Origin: Streptococcus ilei | GTDB lineage: Bacteria > Bacillota > Bacilli > Lactobacillales > Streptococcaceae | Length of the DNA: 64,000 nucleotides | NCBI RefSeq assembly: GCF_000479335.1 | Contig: NC_022584.1 | Span: forward strand, 434,001-498,000 | Direction: 5' to 3' | Shown here: piece after piece, positions 27,064-36,455 of the stretch | Layout of the letters: each line of letters begins with the position of its first letter | Position numbering within the stretch: the stretch's first letter is position 1 | Program-made: the position numbers and the translations under genes | Notes under the pieces: generated by a model | Seen by the model: the letters and a program-made list of their open reading frames with translations, nothing else | What the model was told of the DNA's origin: nothing | Database searches by the model: none

Positions 27064-28398
27064 ATGTCTCAATCTTATATCAATGTTATCGGTGCGGGCC
27101 TTGCTGGCTCGGAAGCAGCTTACCAGATTGCCCAACAGGGAATTCCTGTAAAGCTCTATGAAATGCGTGGGGTCAAATCCACTCCACAACACAAAACAGA
27201 CAACTTTGCTGAGCTAGTTTGTTCGAACTCTCTTCGTGGGGATTCGTTAACCAATGCTGTTGGTCTCCTCAAGGAAGAAATGCGTCGTCTTGGTTCTGTC
27301 ATTCTGGAGGCAGCTGAAGCAACTCGAGTGCCGGCTGGTGGAGCACTCGCTGTGGATCGCGAAGGCTTTGCTAAGCGGGTAACAGAGAAGGTGTCCCAAC
27401 ACCCTCTGATTGAAGTGATTCGCGATGAAATCACGGAATTACCGACGGATGCTATCACAGTGGTCGCAACGGGTCCTCTAACTAGTGATGCTTTGGCTGA
27501 AAAGATTCATGAGCTTAACGGAGGAGATGGCTTCTACTTTTACGATGCAGCAGCTCCTATCATCGATGTCAATACAGTTGATATGAGTAAGGTTTATCTC
27601 AAGTCACGTTATGACAAAGGAGAAGCAGCTTATCTCAACTGCCCAATGACCAAACAAGAGTTTATGGATTTTCATGAGGCTTTGATCAATGCGGAAGAAG
27701 CCCCGCTTAACTCTTTTGAAAAAGAAAAGTATTTCGAAGGTTGTATGCCAATTGAAGTCATGGCTAAACGAGGTATTAAAACCATGCTCTATGGTCCGAT
27801 GAAGCCAGTTGGACTCGAGTATCCGGATGACTACAAAGGGCCTCGGGATGGGGAGTTCAAGACACCATACGCAGTCGTTCAGTTACGCCAAGACAATGCG
27901 GCTGCTAGCCTTTACAATATCGTCGGTTTCCAAACGCATCTCAAATGGGGCGAGCAAAAACGGGTCTTCCAAATGATTCCTGGTTTGGAAAACGCTGAGT
28001 TTGTGAGATATGGAGTCATGCACCGCAATTCTTACATGGACTCTCCAAATCTCCTTGAGCAGACTTACCGTTCTAAGAAACAACCAAACCTCTTCTTTGC
28101 AGGTCAAATGACAGGAGTAGAGGGCTATGTTGAATCTGCAGCTTCAGGTTTAGTTGCTGGGATCAATGCGGCACGTCTCTTCAAAGGCGAGGAAGCAGCC
28201 ATTTTCCCAGAAACAACAGCCATCGGAAGTTTAGCTCACTATATTACCCATGCCGATAGCAAGCATTTCCAACCCATGAATGTCAACTTTGGAATTATCA
28301 AAGAGCTAGATGGTCCGCGCATTCGGGATAAAAAGGAACGTTACGAGAAAATTGCCGAACGTTCTTTACAAGATCTGGCAACATTTATTGGAAAATAA
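27064..28398 (+). CDS. trmFO: Methylenetetrahydrofolate-tRNA (uracil-5-)-methyltransferase TrmFO
   Basis: A 444-residue FAD enzyme that makes m5U54 in tRNA using methylene-THF. The N-terminal dinucleotide fold [19 protein letters not shown] and the segments [15 protein letters not shown] (~50-64) and [19 protein letters not shown] (~345-363) are diagnostic. The reading frame is open up to 26992, but the ATG at 27064 with AGAGG upstream yields the canonical start. Confidence 0.94.
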   Translation: MSQSYINVIGAGLAGSEAAYQIAQQGIPVKLYEMRGVKSTPQHKTDNFAELVCSNSLRGDSLTNAVGLLKEEMRRLGSVILEAAEATRVPAGGALAVDREGFAKRVTEKVSQHPLIEVIRDEITELPTDAITVVATGPLTSDALAEKIHELNGGDGFYFYDAAAPIIDVNTVDMSKVYLKSRYDKGEAAYLNCPMTKQEFMDFHEALINAEEAPLNSFEKEKYFEGCMPIEVMAKRGIKTMLYGPMKPVGLEYPDDYKGPRDGEFKTPYAVVQLRQDNAAASLYNIVGFQTHLKWGEQKRVFQMIPGLENAEFVRYGVMHRNSYMDSPNLLEQTYRSKKQPNLFFAGQMTGVEGYVESAASGLVAGINAARLFKGEEAAIFPETTAIGSLAHYITHADSKHFQPMNVNFGIIKELDGPRIRDKKERYEKIAERSLQDLATFIGK

Positions 28399-28448
28399 AG
28401 TCAATCAATGAAAAAGTTTGGAGAAATCCAGACTTTTTCTTATAAAAA

Positions 28449-28457
28449 TGGTATAAT
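28449..28457 (+). promoter_or_regulatory. Extended -10 promoter of the esterase-ATP-grasp operon
   Basis: TGGTATAAT, with a predicted transcript start near 28464. Confidence 0.65.
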
Positions 28458-28492
28458 AAATAAAAATTTAGAATATAGAGAGTTTTCTGACA

Positions 28493-29320
28493 ATGAATAA
28501 ATCCTATTTTTATTTAGAGATGAAGACACACGAGTTGAAAGTGCCTTATACCGGAAAACTCCGTCGTGTGCGAGTCTTATTACCTAAAAATTATGAAACA
28601 GATACTGATCGACGCTACCCTGTCGTTTATTTCCATGATGGACAGAATGTCTTCTATAGTAAGGAAGCCTATGTAGGTCATTCTTGGAAGGTCATTCCAG
28701 CCATCAAGCGGAATCCAGACATTAGTCGCATGATTGTTGTTGCCATTGATAATGATGGCTTGCAACGGATGAACGAATACTCTGCCTGGAAGTACAAGGA
28801 ATCCAATATTCCTGGTATGCAATTTGGTGGCAAGGGCGTCGAGTATGGGGAGTTTGTCATGGATGTGGTCAAACCTTTTATCGATCAAGAATATCGCACT
28901 CTTGCTGATCGAGAACATACAGCTATGATTGGATCTTCGTTAGGCGGTAACATCACACAATTTTTGGGCCTAGAATACCAAGATCAAATCGGTTGTCTGG
29001 GAGTCTTCTCCTCTGCCAACTGGTTGCATCAAGAAGCCTTTGATCGCTACATCGAGCGTAAGAACTTGTATCCAGATCAACGTATATACATCTATGTAGG
29101 GACTGAAGAGGCAGATGATACTGATAAAACGTTAATGGCTGGGAATATCAAGCAAGCCTATATAGACTCATCTCTTCGTTATTACCATGATGTTATTCAA
29201 CAAGGAGTTGCTTTAGAAAATATCGCCATTCGGATTCAATCTGGGGCAATCCACCATGAAGAAGCCTGGGCTGAACATCTACCAGAATGCCTTCGGTTTT
29301 TAGCAGAAAAATGGGATTAA
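28493..29320 (+). CDS. Esterase, alpha/beta hydrolase fold (Fes/D-type esterase family)
   Basis: A 275-residue cytoplasmic protein of the putative esterase family. LLPKNYETDTDRRYPVVYFH leads into HDGQNVF near residue 48, the serine nucleophile sits in MIGSSLGGNITQF (~141-153), and the likely catalytic histidine in GAIHHEEAW (~250-258). No signal peptide is seen. The substrate is unknown. It is the first gene of a three-gene unit with a second esterase 39 bases on and an ATP-grasp enzyme. The Shine-Dalgarno is weak (AGAGAG). Confidence 0.8.
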   Translation: MNKSYFYLEMKTHELKVPYTGKLRRVRVLLPKNYETDTDRRYPVVYFHDGQNVFYSKEAYVGHSWKVIPAIKRNPDISRMIVVAIDNDGLQRMNEYSAWKYKESNIPGMQFGGKGVEYGEFVMDVVKPFIDQEYRTLADREHTAMIGSSLGGNITQFLGLEYQDQIGCLGVFSSANWLHQEAFDRYIERKNLYPDQRIYIYVGTEEADDTDKTLMAGNIKQAYIDSSLRYYHDVIQQGVALENIAIRIQSGAIHHEEAWAEHLPECLRFLAEKWD

Positions 29321-29359
29321 TAATCTTAAAGTAAATATATAAAGAGAAAGAGGGAACTT

Positions 29360-30100
29360 ATGAATATTGAACATTTAAGCCACTGGAGTGGCCAACTTAA
29401 CCGCGAAATGTATCTAAACCGCTATGGTCATGCGGGGATTCCTATTGTGGTCTTCGCTTCATCTGGTGGAAGCCATAATGAGTACTATGACTTCGGTATG
29501 ATTGATGCTTGTGCTCAGTTTATTGAAGAAGGACGGGTTCAATTTTTCACCCTTTCAAGTGTCGATAGTGAGAGCTGGCTTTGTGATTGGAAAAACCCTC
29601 ACGATCGGGCAGAGATGCACCGTGCCTATGAACGCTATGTTATTGAAGAGGCCATTCCTTTCATCAAGCACAAAACAGGTTGGTTTGACCCAATGATGAC
29701 AACCGGCTGCTCAATGGGAGCTTACCACGCGCTCAATTTCTTCTTGCAACATCCTGATGTCTTCAACAAGGTTGTGGCATTGAGTGGTGTTTACGATGCT
29801 CGTTTCTTTGTTGGTGAGTTTGGAGGAGATGAAGCGATTTACCAAAACTCTCCGTCTGATTATATTTGGCATCAAAATGATGGTTGGTTTATCGATCGTT
29901 ACCGTCAGGCGGAAATTGTCATCTGTACCGGTCTTGGGGCATGGGAGCAAGATGGCCTTCCATCCTTCTATAAATTGAAGGAAGCCTTTGATCACAAAAA
30001 TATCCCTGCTTGGTTTGCAGAGTGGGGGCACGATGTAGCTCATGATTGGGACTGGTGGCGGAAACAAATGCCATACTTCTTAGGACAAATGTATCTATAA
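29360..30100 (+). CDS. Second esterase, alpha/beta hydrolase fold
   Basis: A 246-residue hydrolase related to, but clearly different from, the preceding one. The nucleophile motif is TTGCSMGAYHALNF (~115-128) and the histidine lies in EWGHDVAHDWDWW near residue 225. GAAAGAGGGA precedes the ATG. In other streptococci such proteins are annotated only as esterase family. The close spacing with its neighbours suggests a shared pathway in which an ester is made or removed from a product of the ATP-grasp enzyme. Confidence 0.8.
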   Translation: MNIEHLSHWSGQLNREMYLNRYGHAGIPIVVFASSGGSHNEYYDFGMIDACAQFIEEGRVQFFTLSSVDSESWLCDWKNPHDRAEMHRAYERYVIEEAIPFIKHKTGWFDPMMTTGCSMGAYHALNFFLQHPDVFNKVVALSGVYDARFFVGEFGGDEAIYQNSPSDYIWHQNDGWFIDRYRQAEIVICTGLGAWEQDGLPSFYKLKEAFDHKNIPAWFAEWGHDVAHDWDWWRKQMPYFLGQMYL

Positions 30101-30121
30101 GTCAAAAGGGAGGAGACGTCT

Positions 30122-31288
30122 ATGAATTATCTTGTTATTTCACCTTATTATCCACAAAATTTCCAGCAATTCACCATTGAGTTGGCCAACAAAGGAATCA
30201 CTGTATTAGGGATTGGCCAAGAGCCTTACGAGCAGTTAGACGAGCCATTGCGTAATAGTTTGACAGAGTATTTCCGTGTCGATAACATGGAAAACTTGGA
30301 CGAAGTGAAACGTGCAGTAGCCTTTCTATTTTATAAGCATGGCCCAATCGATCGCATCGAGTCTCACAATGAATACTGGTTGGAATTGGATGCAGCGCTT
30401 CGTGAGCAATTCAATGTCTTTGGGGCCAAACCAAAAGATTTAAAGAAAACTAAGTTTAAATCAGAAATGAAGAAACTCTTCAAGAAAGCAGGAGTTCCTG
30501 TCGTTCCTGGTGCAGTAGTCAAAGCCGAAAAAGACATTGACAAGGCTGTGAAGAAGATTGGGTTGCCATTGATTGCCAAGCCTGATAACGGAGTGGGAGC
30601 AGCAGCGACCTTTAAAATTGAAACTCCAGAAGATGTGGAACGTTTTAAAGCAGAATGGGATGGACATACCGAATACTTTTTTGAGAAATTTGTTCTTTCC
30701 AGTGAAATCTGTACCTTTGATGGGTTGGTCGATCGAGATGGAAACATTGTCTTTTCTACTACTTTTGACTACGCCTATACGCCACTTGACTTGATGCTCT
30801 ACAAGATGGACAACTCTTATTATGTCCTCAAAGAGATGGATCCAAAATTGCGTCAGTACGGGGAAGCGATTGTTAAAGCATTTGGCATGAAGGAGCGGTT
30901 CTTCCACATTGAGTTCTTCCGTGATGGGGATGACTATATTGCAATCGAGTACAATAACCGACCTGCAGGAGGCTTTACGATTGATGTTTACAATTACGCT
31001 CACTCTATCGACTTGTACCGTGGGTATGCAGCTATTGTAGCAGGAGAACCTTTCCCAGCTTCTGAATTTGAACCTCTTTATTGCTTGGCAACTTCACGCC
31101 GTGCTAATGCAGCCTATGTCCTTTCAGAGGAAGAAGTCTTGGCTAAATACCAGCACCAATTCCGAGTGAAGAAGATCATGCCTGCAGCTTTTGCGGAGCT
31201 TCAAGGGGACTATCTCTACATGTTAACAACTCCAAGTCGTGAGGAATTGGAACAAATGATTCGTGACTTTGGTCAACGAGCTGAATAA
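30122..31288 (+). CDS. ATP-grasp ligase-like protein
   Basis: A 388-residue ATP-grasp protein, nearest to the biotin carboxylase/carbamoyl-phosphate synthase superfamily by pattern. The ATP-binding lysine region is LPLIAKPDNGVGAAATFKI (~147-165); the metal-binding Glu/Asn set lies in FFRDGDDYIAIEYNNRPAGG (~265-284). Such enzymes activate a carboxylate with ATP and join it to an amine, thiol or another carboxylate. The acceptor is unknown. Last gene of the operon, followed by a strong terminator. Confidence 0.82.
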   Translation: MNYLVISPYYPQNFQQFTIELANKGITVLGIGQEPYEQLDEPLRNSLTEYFRVDNMENLDEVKRAVAFLFYKHGPIDRIESHNEYWLELDAALREQFNVFGAKPKDLKKTKFKSEMKKLFKKAGVPVVPGAVVKAEKDIDKAVKKIGLPLIAKPDNGVGAAATFKIETPEDVERFKAEWDGHTEYFFEKFVLSSEICTFDGLVDRDGNIVFSTTFDYAYTPLDLMLYKMDNSYYVLKEMDPKLRQYGEAIVKAFGMKERFFHIEFFRDGDDYIAIEYNNRPAGGFTIDVYNYAHSIDLYRGYAAIVAGEPFPASEFEPLYCLATSRRANAAYVLSEEEVLAKYQHQFRVKKIMPAAFAELQGDYLYMLTTPSREELEQMIRDFGQRAE

Positions 31289-31295
31289 AAGCGAG

Positions 31296-31324
31296 CCGAT
31301 AGGTCTTTTCCTATCGGTTTTTTT
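31296..31324 (+). terminator. Terminator after the ATP-grasp gene
   Basis: CCGATAGG-TCTTTT-CCTATCGG followed by T7. Confidence 0.9.
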
Positions 31325-31446
31325 ATTCCGAAGTATCAATATTTTCTCAATATATGACTTTGTGAATCTTTTATATAACAGTTGAAAAACTCTATTACAC
31401 CAATGTTCTATAGAGTTTGATTTGTGAAGATAATTGAGCATTTTTT

Positions 31447-31475
31447 TTGACAGTGCTTTCAATTTTGGATAAAAT
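31447..31475 (+). promoter_or_regulatory. Promoter of the pyruvate dehydrogenase operon
   Basis: TTGACA (31447-31452), 17 bases and TAAAAT (31470-31475). An inverted repeat AAACTCTAT...ATAGAGTTT (about 31386-31419) lies upstream of the -35 and could be an operator. Confidence 0.75.
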
Positions 31476-31511
31476 GAAAGAGAATGAATAAATGCTAAGA
31501 AAGGCGAAATA

Positions 31512-32480
31512 ATGGCAACATTAGATAAAAGTCTCTTATTGGAAATGTTCCGTAAAATGGAAGAAATCCGTCGCATGGACTTAAAAATTGCACAGTTAGT
31601 AAAAAAAGGAAAAGTGCCGGGAATGACGCACTTTTCTGTTGGTGAAGAAGCAGCTAACGTTGGAGCAATGCTAGCTTTGAACGAGGACGACCTGCTCACT
31701 TCAAACCACCGTGGTCACGGACAAGCGATCGCTAAAGGGATCGACCTGAATGGAATGATGGCTGAAATCCTTGGCAAGTATACTGGTACTTGTAAAGGGA
31801 AGGGTGGCTCTATGCATATTGCCGACCTTGATGCCGGTAACCTCGGTGCCAACGGTATCGTCGGTGGCGGTATGGGAATTGCAGTAGGGGCTGCCCTTAC
31901 TCAACAAATGCATAAAACTGGAAAAATTGTTGTCTGCTTCTTTGGTGATGGCGCAACCAACGAAGGTGTCTTCCACGAAGCGGTCAATATGGCTTCAATC
32001 TGGAATCTTCCCGTGATCTTCTACTGTATTAATAATGGTTATGGGATCTCTGCTGACATCAAGAAAATGACCAATGTGGAGCACATCCATGAGCGTAGTG
32101 CTGCTTACGGCATTCCTGGAATGTTTATTCCTGATGGAAACAACGTTATTGATGTCTATGAAGGATTCCAAAAAGCTGTTGAACATGTCCGTTCTGGTAA
32201 AGGTCCTGTCTTGATCGAAAGTGTCACCTATCGTTGGCTTGGACACTCTTCATCTGACCCTGGTAAATACCGGACTCGTGAAGAAGTCGAAGAGTGGAAG
32301 AAGAAAGATCCGATTGAAAACCTTCGCAAGTATCTCCTTGAAAATGAAATTGCGAGCGCAGAAGAATTGGATCAGATTCAAGAAGAAGTGAAAGAAGCAG
32401 TTGAAGCTTCAGTGAAATTTGCGGAAGAAAGCCCATTCCCTCCACTTGAATCAGCTTTCGAAGATATTTACGCAGACTAA
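31512..32480 (+). CDS. pdhA: Pyruvate dehydrogenase E1 component, alpha subunit
   Basis: A 322-residue thiamine-diphosphate dehydrogenase alpha chain (acoA/pdhA type). The ThDP-binding motif GDGATNEGVFHEAVNMASIW (~146-165) ends with ...CINN, and RGHGQAIAKG and the phosphorylation-loop-like RWLGHSSSDPGKYR are conserved. With E1 beta it decarboxylates pyruvate and transfers the acetyl group to a lipoyl arm. First gene of the operon pdhA-B-C-D-lplA. Confidence 0.92.
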   Translation: MATLDKSLLLEMFRKMEEIRRMDLKIAQLVKKGKVPGMTHFSVGEEAANVGAMLALNEDDLLTSNHRGHGQAIAKGIDLNGMMAEILGKYTGTCKGKGGSMHIADLDAGNLGANGIVGGGMGIAVGAALTQQMHKTGKIVVCFFGDGATNEGVFHEAVNMASIWNLPVIFYCINNGYGISADIKKMTNVEHIHERSAAYGIPGMFIPDGNNVIDVYEGFQKAVEHVRSGKGPVLIESVTYRWLGHSSSDPGKYRTREEVEEWKKKDPIENLRKYLLENEIASAEELDQIQEEVKEAVEASVKFAEESPFPPLESAFEDIYAD

Positions 32481-32496
32481 GGGGGAGTAGAGAATT

Positions 32497-33489
32497 ATGG
32501 AAACAAAATTAATGTCTTTCCGCGATACCATTATCCTTGCTATGTCTGAGGAAATGCGTCGCGACGAAAATGTATTGTTGATGGGGGAAGATGTCGGAGT
32601 TTTCGGTGGAGACTTCGGAACTTCCGTAGGAATGCTAGAGGAATTCGGTCCAGAACGTGTTCGTGACTGTCCAATTTCTGAGGCTGCTATCTCAGGTGCA
32701 GCTGCTGGTGCAGCCATGACCGGACTTCGTCCAATCGTTGATATGACCTTCATGGATTTCTCGGTGATTGCCATGGATGCTATCGTCAACCAAGCTGCTA
32801 AGACTCGCTACATGTTTGGTGGAAAAGGGCAAGTACCGATGACAGTCCGCTGTGCCGCTGGTAATGGAGTTGGATCTGCAGCTCAACACTCCCAATCTTT
32901 GGAATCATGGTTTACCCATATTCCTGGTTTGAAGGTTGTTGCTCCAGGAACTCCAGCTGATATGAAAGGACTTCTCAAGTCTTCTATCCGTGACAACAAC
33001 CCAGTGATCATTCTTGAATATAAATCAGAATTCAACCAAAAGGGTGAAGTGCCTGTAGATCCTGATTATACCATTCCACTTGGTGTCGGCGAAATCAAAC
33101 GTGAAGGAACGGATGTCACTGTTGTAACCTACGGAAAAATGCTTCGTCGCGTGATGCAAGCAGCTGAAGAATTGGCTGAAGAAGGCATTTCAGTAGAAGT
33201 AGTAGACCCACGAACTTTGGTTCCGCTTGATAAAGAAATCATCATTAACTCTGTCAAGAAAACAGGAAAAGTAGTCCTTGTCAATGATGCCCACAAAACA
33301 AGTGGTTATATCGGTGAAATCTCAGCTATTATTTCTGAATCAGAAGCATTTGATTATTTGGATGCACCTATCCGTCGTTGTGCGGGGGAAGATGTACCAA
33401 TGCCTTACGCGCAAAACCTTGAAAATGCAATGATTCCAACAGTTGAAAGCATCAAAGATGCCATCCGTAAAACCTACAACAAAGAATAA
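32497..33489 (+). CDS. pdhB: Pyruvate dehydrogenase E1 component, beta subunit
   Basis: A 330-residue transketolase-type beta chain, 16 bases after pdhA. It shows LLMGEDVGVFGGDFGTSVGM (~30-49), CPISEAAISGAAAGAAM (~60-76) and the C-terminal transketolase domain with VVDPRTLVPLDKE. It forms the alpha2-beta2 E1 that feeds the lipoyl domain carried in this operon on E3. Confidence 0.93.
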   Translation: METKLMSFRDTIILAMSEEMRRDENVLLMGEDVGVFGGDFGTSVGMLEEFGPERVRDCPISEAAISGAAAGAAMTGLRPIVDMTFMDFSVIAMDAIVNQAAKTRYMFGGKGQVPMTVRCAAGNGVGSAAQHSQSLESWFTHIPGLKVVAPGTPADMKGLLKSSIRDNNPVIILEYKSEFNQKGEVPVDPDYTIPLGVGEIKREGTDVTVVTYGKMLRRVMQAAEELAEEGISVEVVDPRTLVPLDKEIIINSVKKTGKVVLVNDAHKTSGYIGEISAIISESEAFDYLDAPIRRCAGEDVPMPYAQNLENAMIPTVESIKDAIRKTYNKE

Positions 33490-33490
33490 T

Positions 33491-33508
33491 ACATAAAATA
33501 AATTATGT
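33491..33508 (+). repeat. ACATAA-N6-TTATGT palindrome, copy 1
   Basis: Perfect 6+6 inverted repeat in the pdhB-pdhC gap. Related copies lie at 38261, 40612 and 43745. Confidence 0.6.
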
Positions 33509-33521
33509 AACTAGCAATAAT

Positions 33522-33570
33522 TCAGACGAAGAAACTTTGTATCTAATGATGCAAAGTTCTCTGCGTCCTT
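33522..33570 (+). promoter_or_regulatory. Intercistronic hairpin between pdhB and pdhC
   Basis: GACG-AAGA-AACTTTG pairs with CAAAGTT-CTCTG-CGTC around a 12-base loop. No proper T-run follows. A TATAAT at 33578-33583 between the hairpin and the pdhC start may add a second promoter. It may act as an mRNA processing or partial-termination site that sets E1:E2 stoichiometry. Confidence 0.6.
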
Positions 33571-33598
33571 AATATCTTATAATAGAATAGGAGAGGTC

Positions 33599-34642
33599 AT
33601 GGCTGACGATAAGCTAAGAGCGACTCCTGCGGCTAGAAAATTAGCGGATGATCTAGGGATCAACCTCTATGATGTTTCTGGTTCAGGCGCAAACGGTCGT
33701 GTCCACAAAGAAGACGTGGAAACATATAAAGACACAAATGTGGTTCGCATTTCACCACTTGCAAAACGAATTGCTTTAGAACACAATATTGCTTGGCAAG
33801 AAATTCAAGGAACTGGTCATCGTGGTAAGATCATGAAGAAGGATGTTCTTGCTTTCCTTCCTGAGAATATTGAGAAGGATACCATTAAGTCGCCTGCTCA
33901 AATTGAGAAGGTGGAAGAAGTTCCTGATAATGTTACACCTTATGGTGAGATCGAGCGCATTCCGATGACACCAATGCGTAAGGTGATTGCGCAACGGATG
34001 GTGGAATCTTACTTGACAGCACCAACCTTTACATTGAACTATGACGTCGATATGTCTCAAATGTTGGCGCTTCGTAAGAAGGTATTGGATCCAATCATGG
34101 AAGCAACTGGTAAGAAAGTCACTGTAACAGATTTGCTTTCTCTTGCAGTTGTTAAGACCTTGATGAAACACCCATACATCAATGCGTCATTGACGGAGGA
34201 TGGCAAAACCATCATCACTCACAACTATGTCAACTTGGCTATGGCGGTTGGGATGGACAATGGCTTGATGACACCGGTTGTCTATAACGCAGAAAAGATG
34301 ACTTTGTCAGAATTGGTGGTAGCCTTTAAGGATGTTATCGGACGTACTTTGGACGGTAAGTTAGCTCCAAGTGAATTGCAAAATTCAACCTTTACCATCA
34401 GTAACTTGGGAATGTTTGGTGTTCAATCATTTGGACCGATTATCAACCAACCAAACTCAGCCATCCTTGGGGTTAGCGCAACTGTTGAAAAACCAGTTGT
34501 TGTGAATGGTGAAATCGTCATTCGTCCAATCATGAGCTTGGGATTGACCATTGACCACCGCGTTGTCGATGGTATGGCTGGTGCCAAATTCATGAAAGAC
34601 TTGAAAGCCTTGATTGAAGACCCGATTTCAATGTTGGTCTAA
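33599..34642 (+). CDS. pdhC: Dihydrolipoamide acetyltransferase E2 without lipoyl domain, two E1/E3-binding domains
   Basis: A 347-residue E2. The catalytic domain (from ~110) ends in the CoA-acyltransferase signature LTIDHRVVDGMAG with the active-site His. The N-terminus directly begins with two successive peripheral-subunit-binding domains, ATPAARKLADDLGINLYDV...GRVHKEDV (~8-42) and ISPLAKRIALEHNIAWQEI...GKIMKKDV (~50-84). No lipoyl domain with a DK lysine is present, although E2 normally supplies it. The lipoyl domain is instead on PdhD. This layout is known in S. pneumoniae and related species. Confidence 0.92.
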   Translation: MADDKLRATPAARKLADDLGINLYDVSGSGANGRVHKEDVETYKDTNVVRISPLAKRIALEHNIAWQEIQGTGHRGKIMKKDVLAFLPENIEKDTIKSPAQIEKVEEVPDNVTPYGEIERIPMTPMRKVIAQRMVESYLTAPTFTLNYDVDMSQMLALRKKVLDPIMEATGKKVTVTDLLSLAVVKTLMKHPYINASLTEDGKTIITHNYVNLAMAVGMDNGLMTPVVYNAEKMTLSELVVAFKDVIGRTLDGKLAPSELQNSTFTISNLGMFGVQSFGPIINQPNSAILGVSATVEKPVVVNGEIVIRPIMSLGLTIDHRVVDGMAGAKFMKDLKALIEDPISMLV

Positions 34643-34683
34643 TCAACGAAAGATAATAGAAACAAGAAAAAGAGGGAAATAAA

Positions 34684-36387
34684 ATGGCCTTAGAAGTAAT
34701 TATGCCAAAAGCCGGCGTAGATATGACCGAAGGACAAATCGTTCAGTGGAATAAAAAAGTCGGCGAATTTGTAAAAGAAGGAGAAGTTCTCCTTGAAATC
34801 ATGACAGATAAAGTCAGCATGGAATTGGAAGCTGAAGAAGATGGCTACTTGATTGCTATCTTGAAAGGTGACGGCGAGACTGTTCCTGTAACAGAAGTAA
34901 TCGGATACCTTGGTGAAGAAGGAGAAAACATCCCAACAGCTGGAGCAGCACCAGAAGCGAGTCCAGCGCCAGCCGCAGCAAGTGCTTCAAACGATGACAA
35001 TAAGAGCGATGATGCTTATGATATCGTAGTAATCGGTGGTGGTCCTGCTGGTTACGTATCAGCTATCAAGGCAGCTCAATTGGGTGGTAAGGTTGCCCTT
35101 GTTGAGAAATCTGAACTTGGTGGAACTTGCTTGAACCGCGGATGTATCCCAACTAAGACTTACCTTCACAACGCTGAAATTATCGAAAATATCGGCCATG
35201 CTGCAAATCGTGGTATCGTAATTGAAAACCCTAACTTCACAGTGGATATGGACAAGGTTCTTGAAACCAAGAACAAGGTCGTCAATACCTTGGTTGGTGG
35301 TGTTGCAGGACTTCTTCGTAGCTATGGCGTAACAGTTCACAAAGGTATCGGTACGATTACGAAAGATAAGAATGTCTTGGTCAATGGATCAGAATTGCTT
35401 GAAACTAAGAAGATCATCCTTGCTGGTGGTTCAAAAGTCAGCAAGATTAACGTTCCTGGTATGGAGTCTTCTCTTGTAATGACCAGTGATGACATCTTAG
35501 ATATGAACGAAGTTCCAGAAATTCTCGTGATCATCGGTGGCGGGGTTGTCGGTATCGAACTTGGTCAAGCCTTTATGACCTTTGGTTCAAAAGTAACGGT
35601 CATCGAAATGATGGACCGCATTGTTCCAGCTATGGATGCGGAAGTATCTAAGAACCTTCGCTTGATCCTTGAACGCAAGGGAATGACCATCTTGACTGAT
35701 ACGAAACTGCAAGAAATCATTGAAGAAGATGGCAAACTCCGCATCAAGGTTGAAGGTAAAGACGATATCATCGCGAATAAAGCTCTTCTTTCAATCGGTC
35801 GTGTTCCAGATCTTGAAGGAATCGGAGAAGTTGAGTTTGAATTGGATCGTGGTCGGATCAAGGTCAATGAATACATGGAAACATCTGTTCCAGGTATCTA
35901 TGCTCCAGGTGATATCAATGGTACCAAGATGTTGGCCCACGCTGCCTTCCGTATGGGTGAAGTAGCAGCTGAAAATGCTCTTAAAGGGAACCACGCTGTT
36001 GCCAAATTGAACTTGACTCCTGCAGCTATCTACACACTTCCAGAAGTTGCGGCTGTTGGTTTGACAGAAGAACAAGCTCGTGAAAAATACGATGTCCAAA
36101 TCGGGAAATTCAACTTTGCAGCTAACGGTCGTGCCATTGCATCAGATGCAGCTCAAGGTTTTGTTAAGGTCATTGCAGACAAGAAATATGGTGAAGTTCT
36201 TGGGGTTCACATCATTGGTCCAGCAGCAGCTGAATTGATCAACGAAGCTTCAACCATCATTGAGATGGAAATCACTGTAGAAGAAATGCTCAAGACTATC
36301 CATGGTCACCCAACCTTCTCAGAAGTGATGTACGAAGCTTTTGCGGATGTACTTGGATTGGCAGTTCACTCACCTAAGAAGAAATAA
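34684..36387 (+). CDS. pdhD: Dihydrolipoamide dehydrogenase E3 with N-terminal lipoyl domain
   Basis: A 567-residue flavoprotein. Residues 1-80 are a lipoyl domain with the modified lysine in EIMTDKVSME (K~42). An Ala/Pro/Ser linker (~85-105) follows, then the FAD fold VVIGGGPAGYVSAIKAAQLG, the redox disulfide GGTCLNRGCIPTK (~152-164), the NAD fold IIGGGVVGIELGQAF and the C-terminal His in HGHPTFSE. It reoxidises the lipoyl arm that it itself carries. LplA, which attaches lipoate, is the next gene. Confidence 0.95.
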   Translation: MALEVIMPKAGVDMTEGQIVQWNKKVGEFVKEGEVLLEIMTDKVSMELEAEEDGYLIAILKGDGETVPVTEVIGYLGEEGENIPTAGAAPEASPAPAAASASNDDNKSDDAYDIVVIGGGPAGYVSAIKAAQLGGKVALVEKSELGGTCLNRGCIPTKTYLHNAEIIENIGHAANRGIVIENPNFTVDMDKVLETKNKVVNTLVGGVAGLLRSYGVTVHKGIGTITKDKNVLVNGSELLETKKIILAGGSKVSKINVPGMESSLVMTSDDILDMNEVPEILVIIGGGVVGIELGQAFMTFGSKVTVIEMMDRIVPAMDAEVSKNLRLILERKGMTILTDTKLQEIIEEDGKLRIKVEGKDDIIANKALLSIGRVPDLEGIGEVEFELDRGRIKVNEYMETSVPGIYAPGDINGTKMLAHAAFRMGEVAAENALKGNHAVAKLNLTPAAIYTLPEVAAVGLTEEQAREKYDVQIGKFNFAANGRAIASDAAQGFVKVIADKKYGEVLGVHIIGPAAAELINEASTIIEMEITVEEMLKTIHGHPTFSEVMYEAFADVLGLAVHSPKKK

Positions 36388-36455
36388 TCATTAAAATGAT
36401 AGAATGACTGGACAGCAAGTGCTGGACCAGTCTCTATCGTATATAAAGGAATCTT

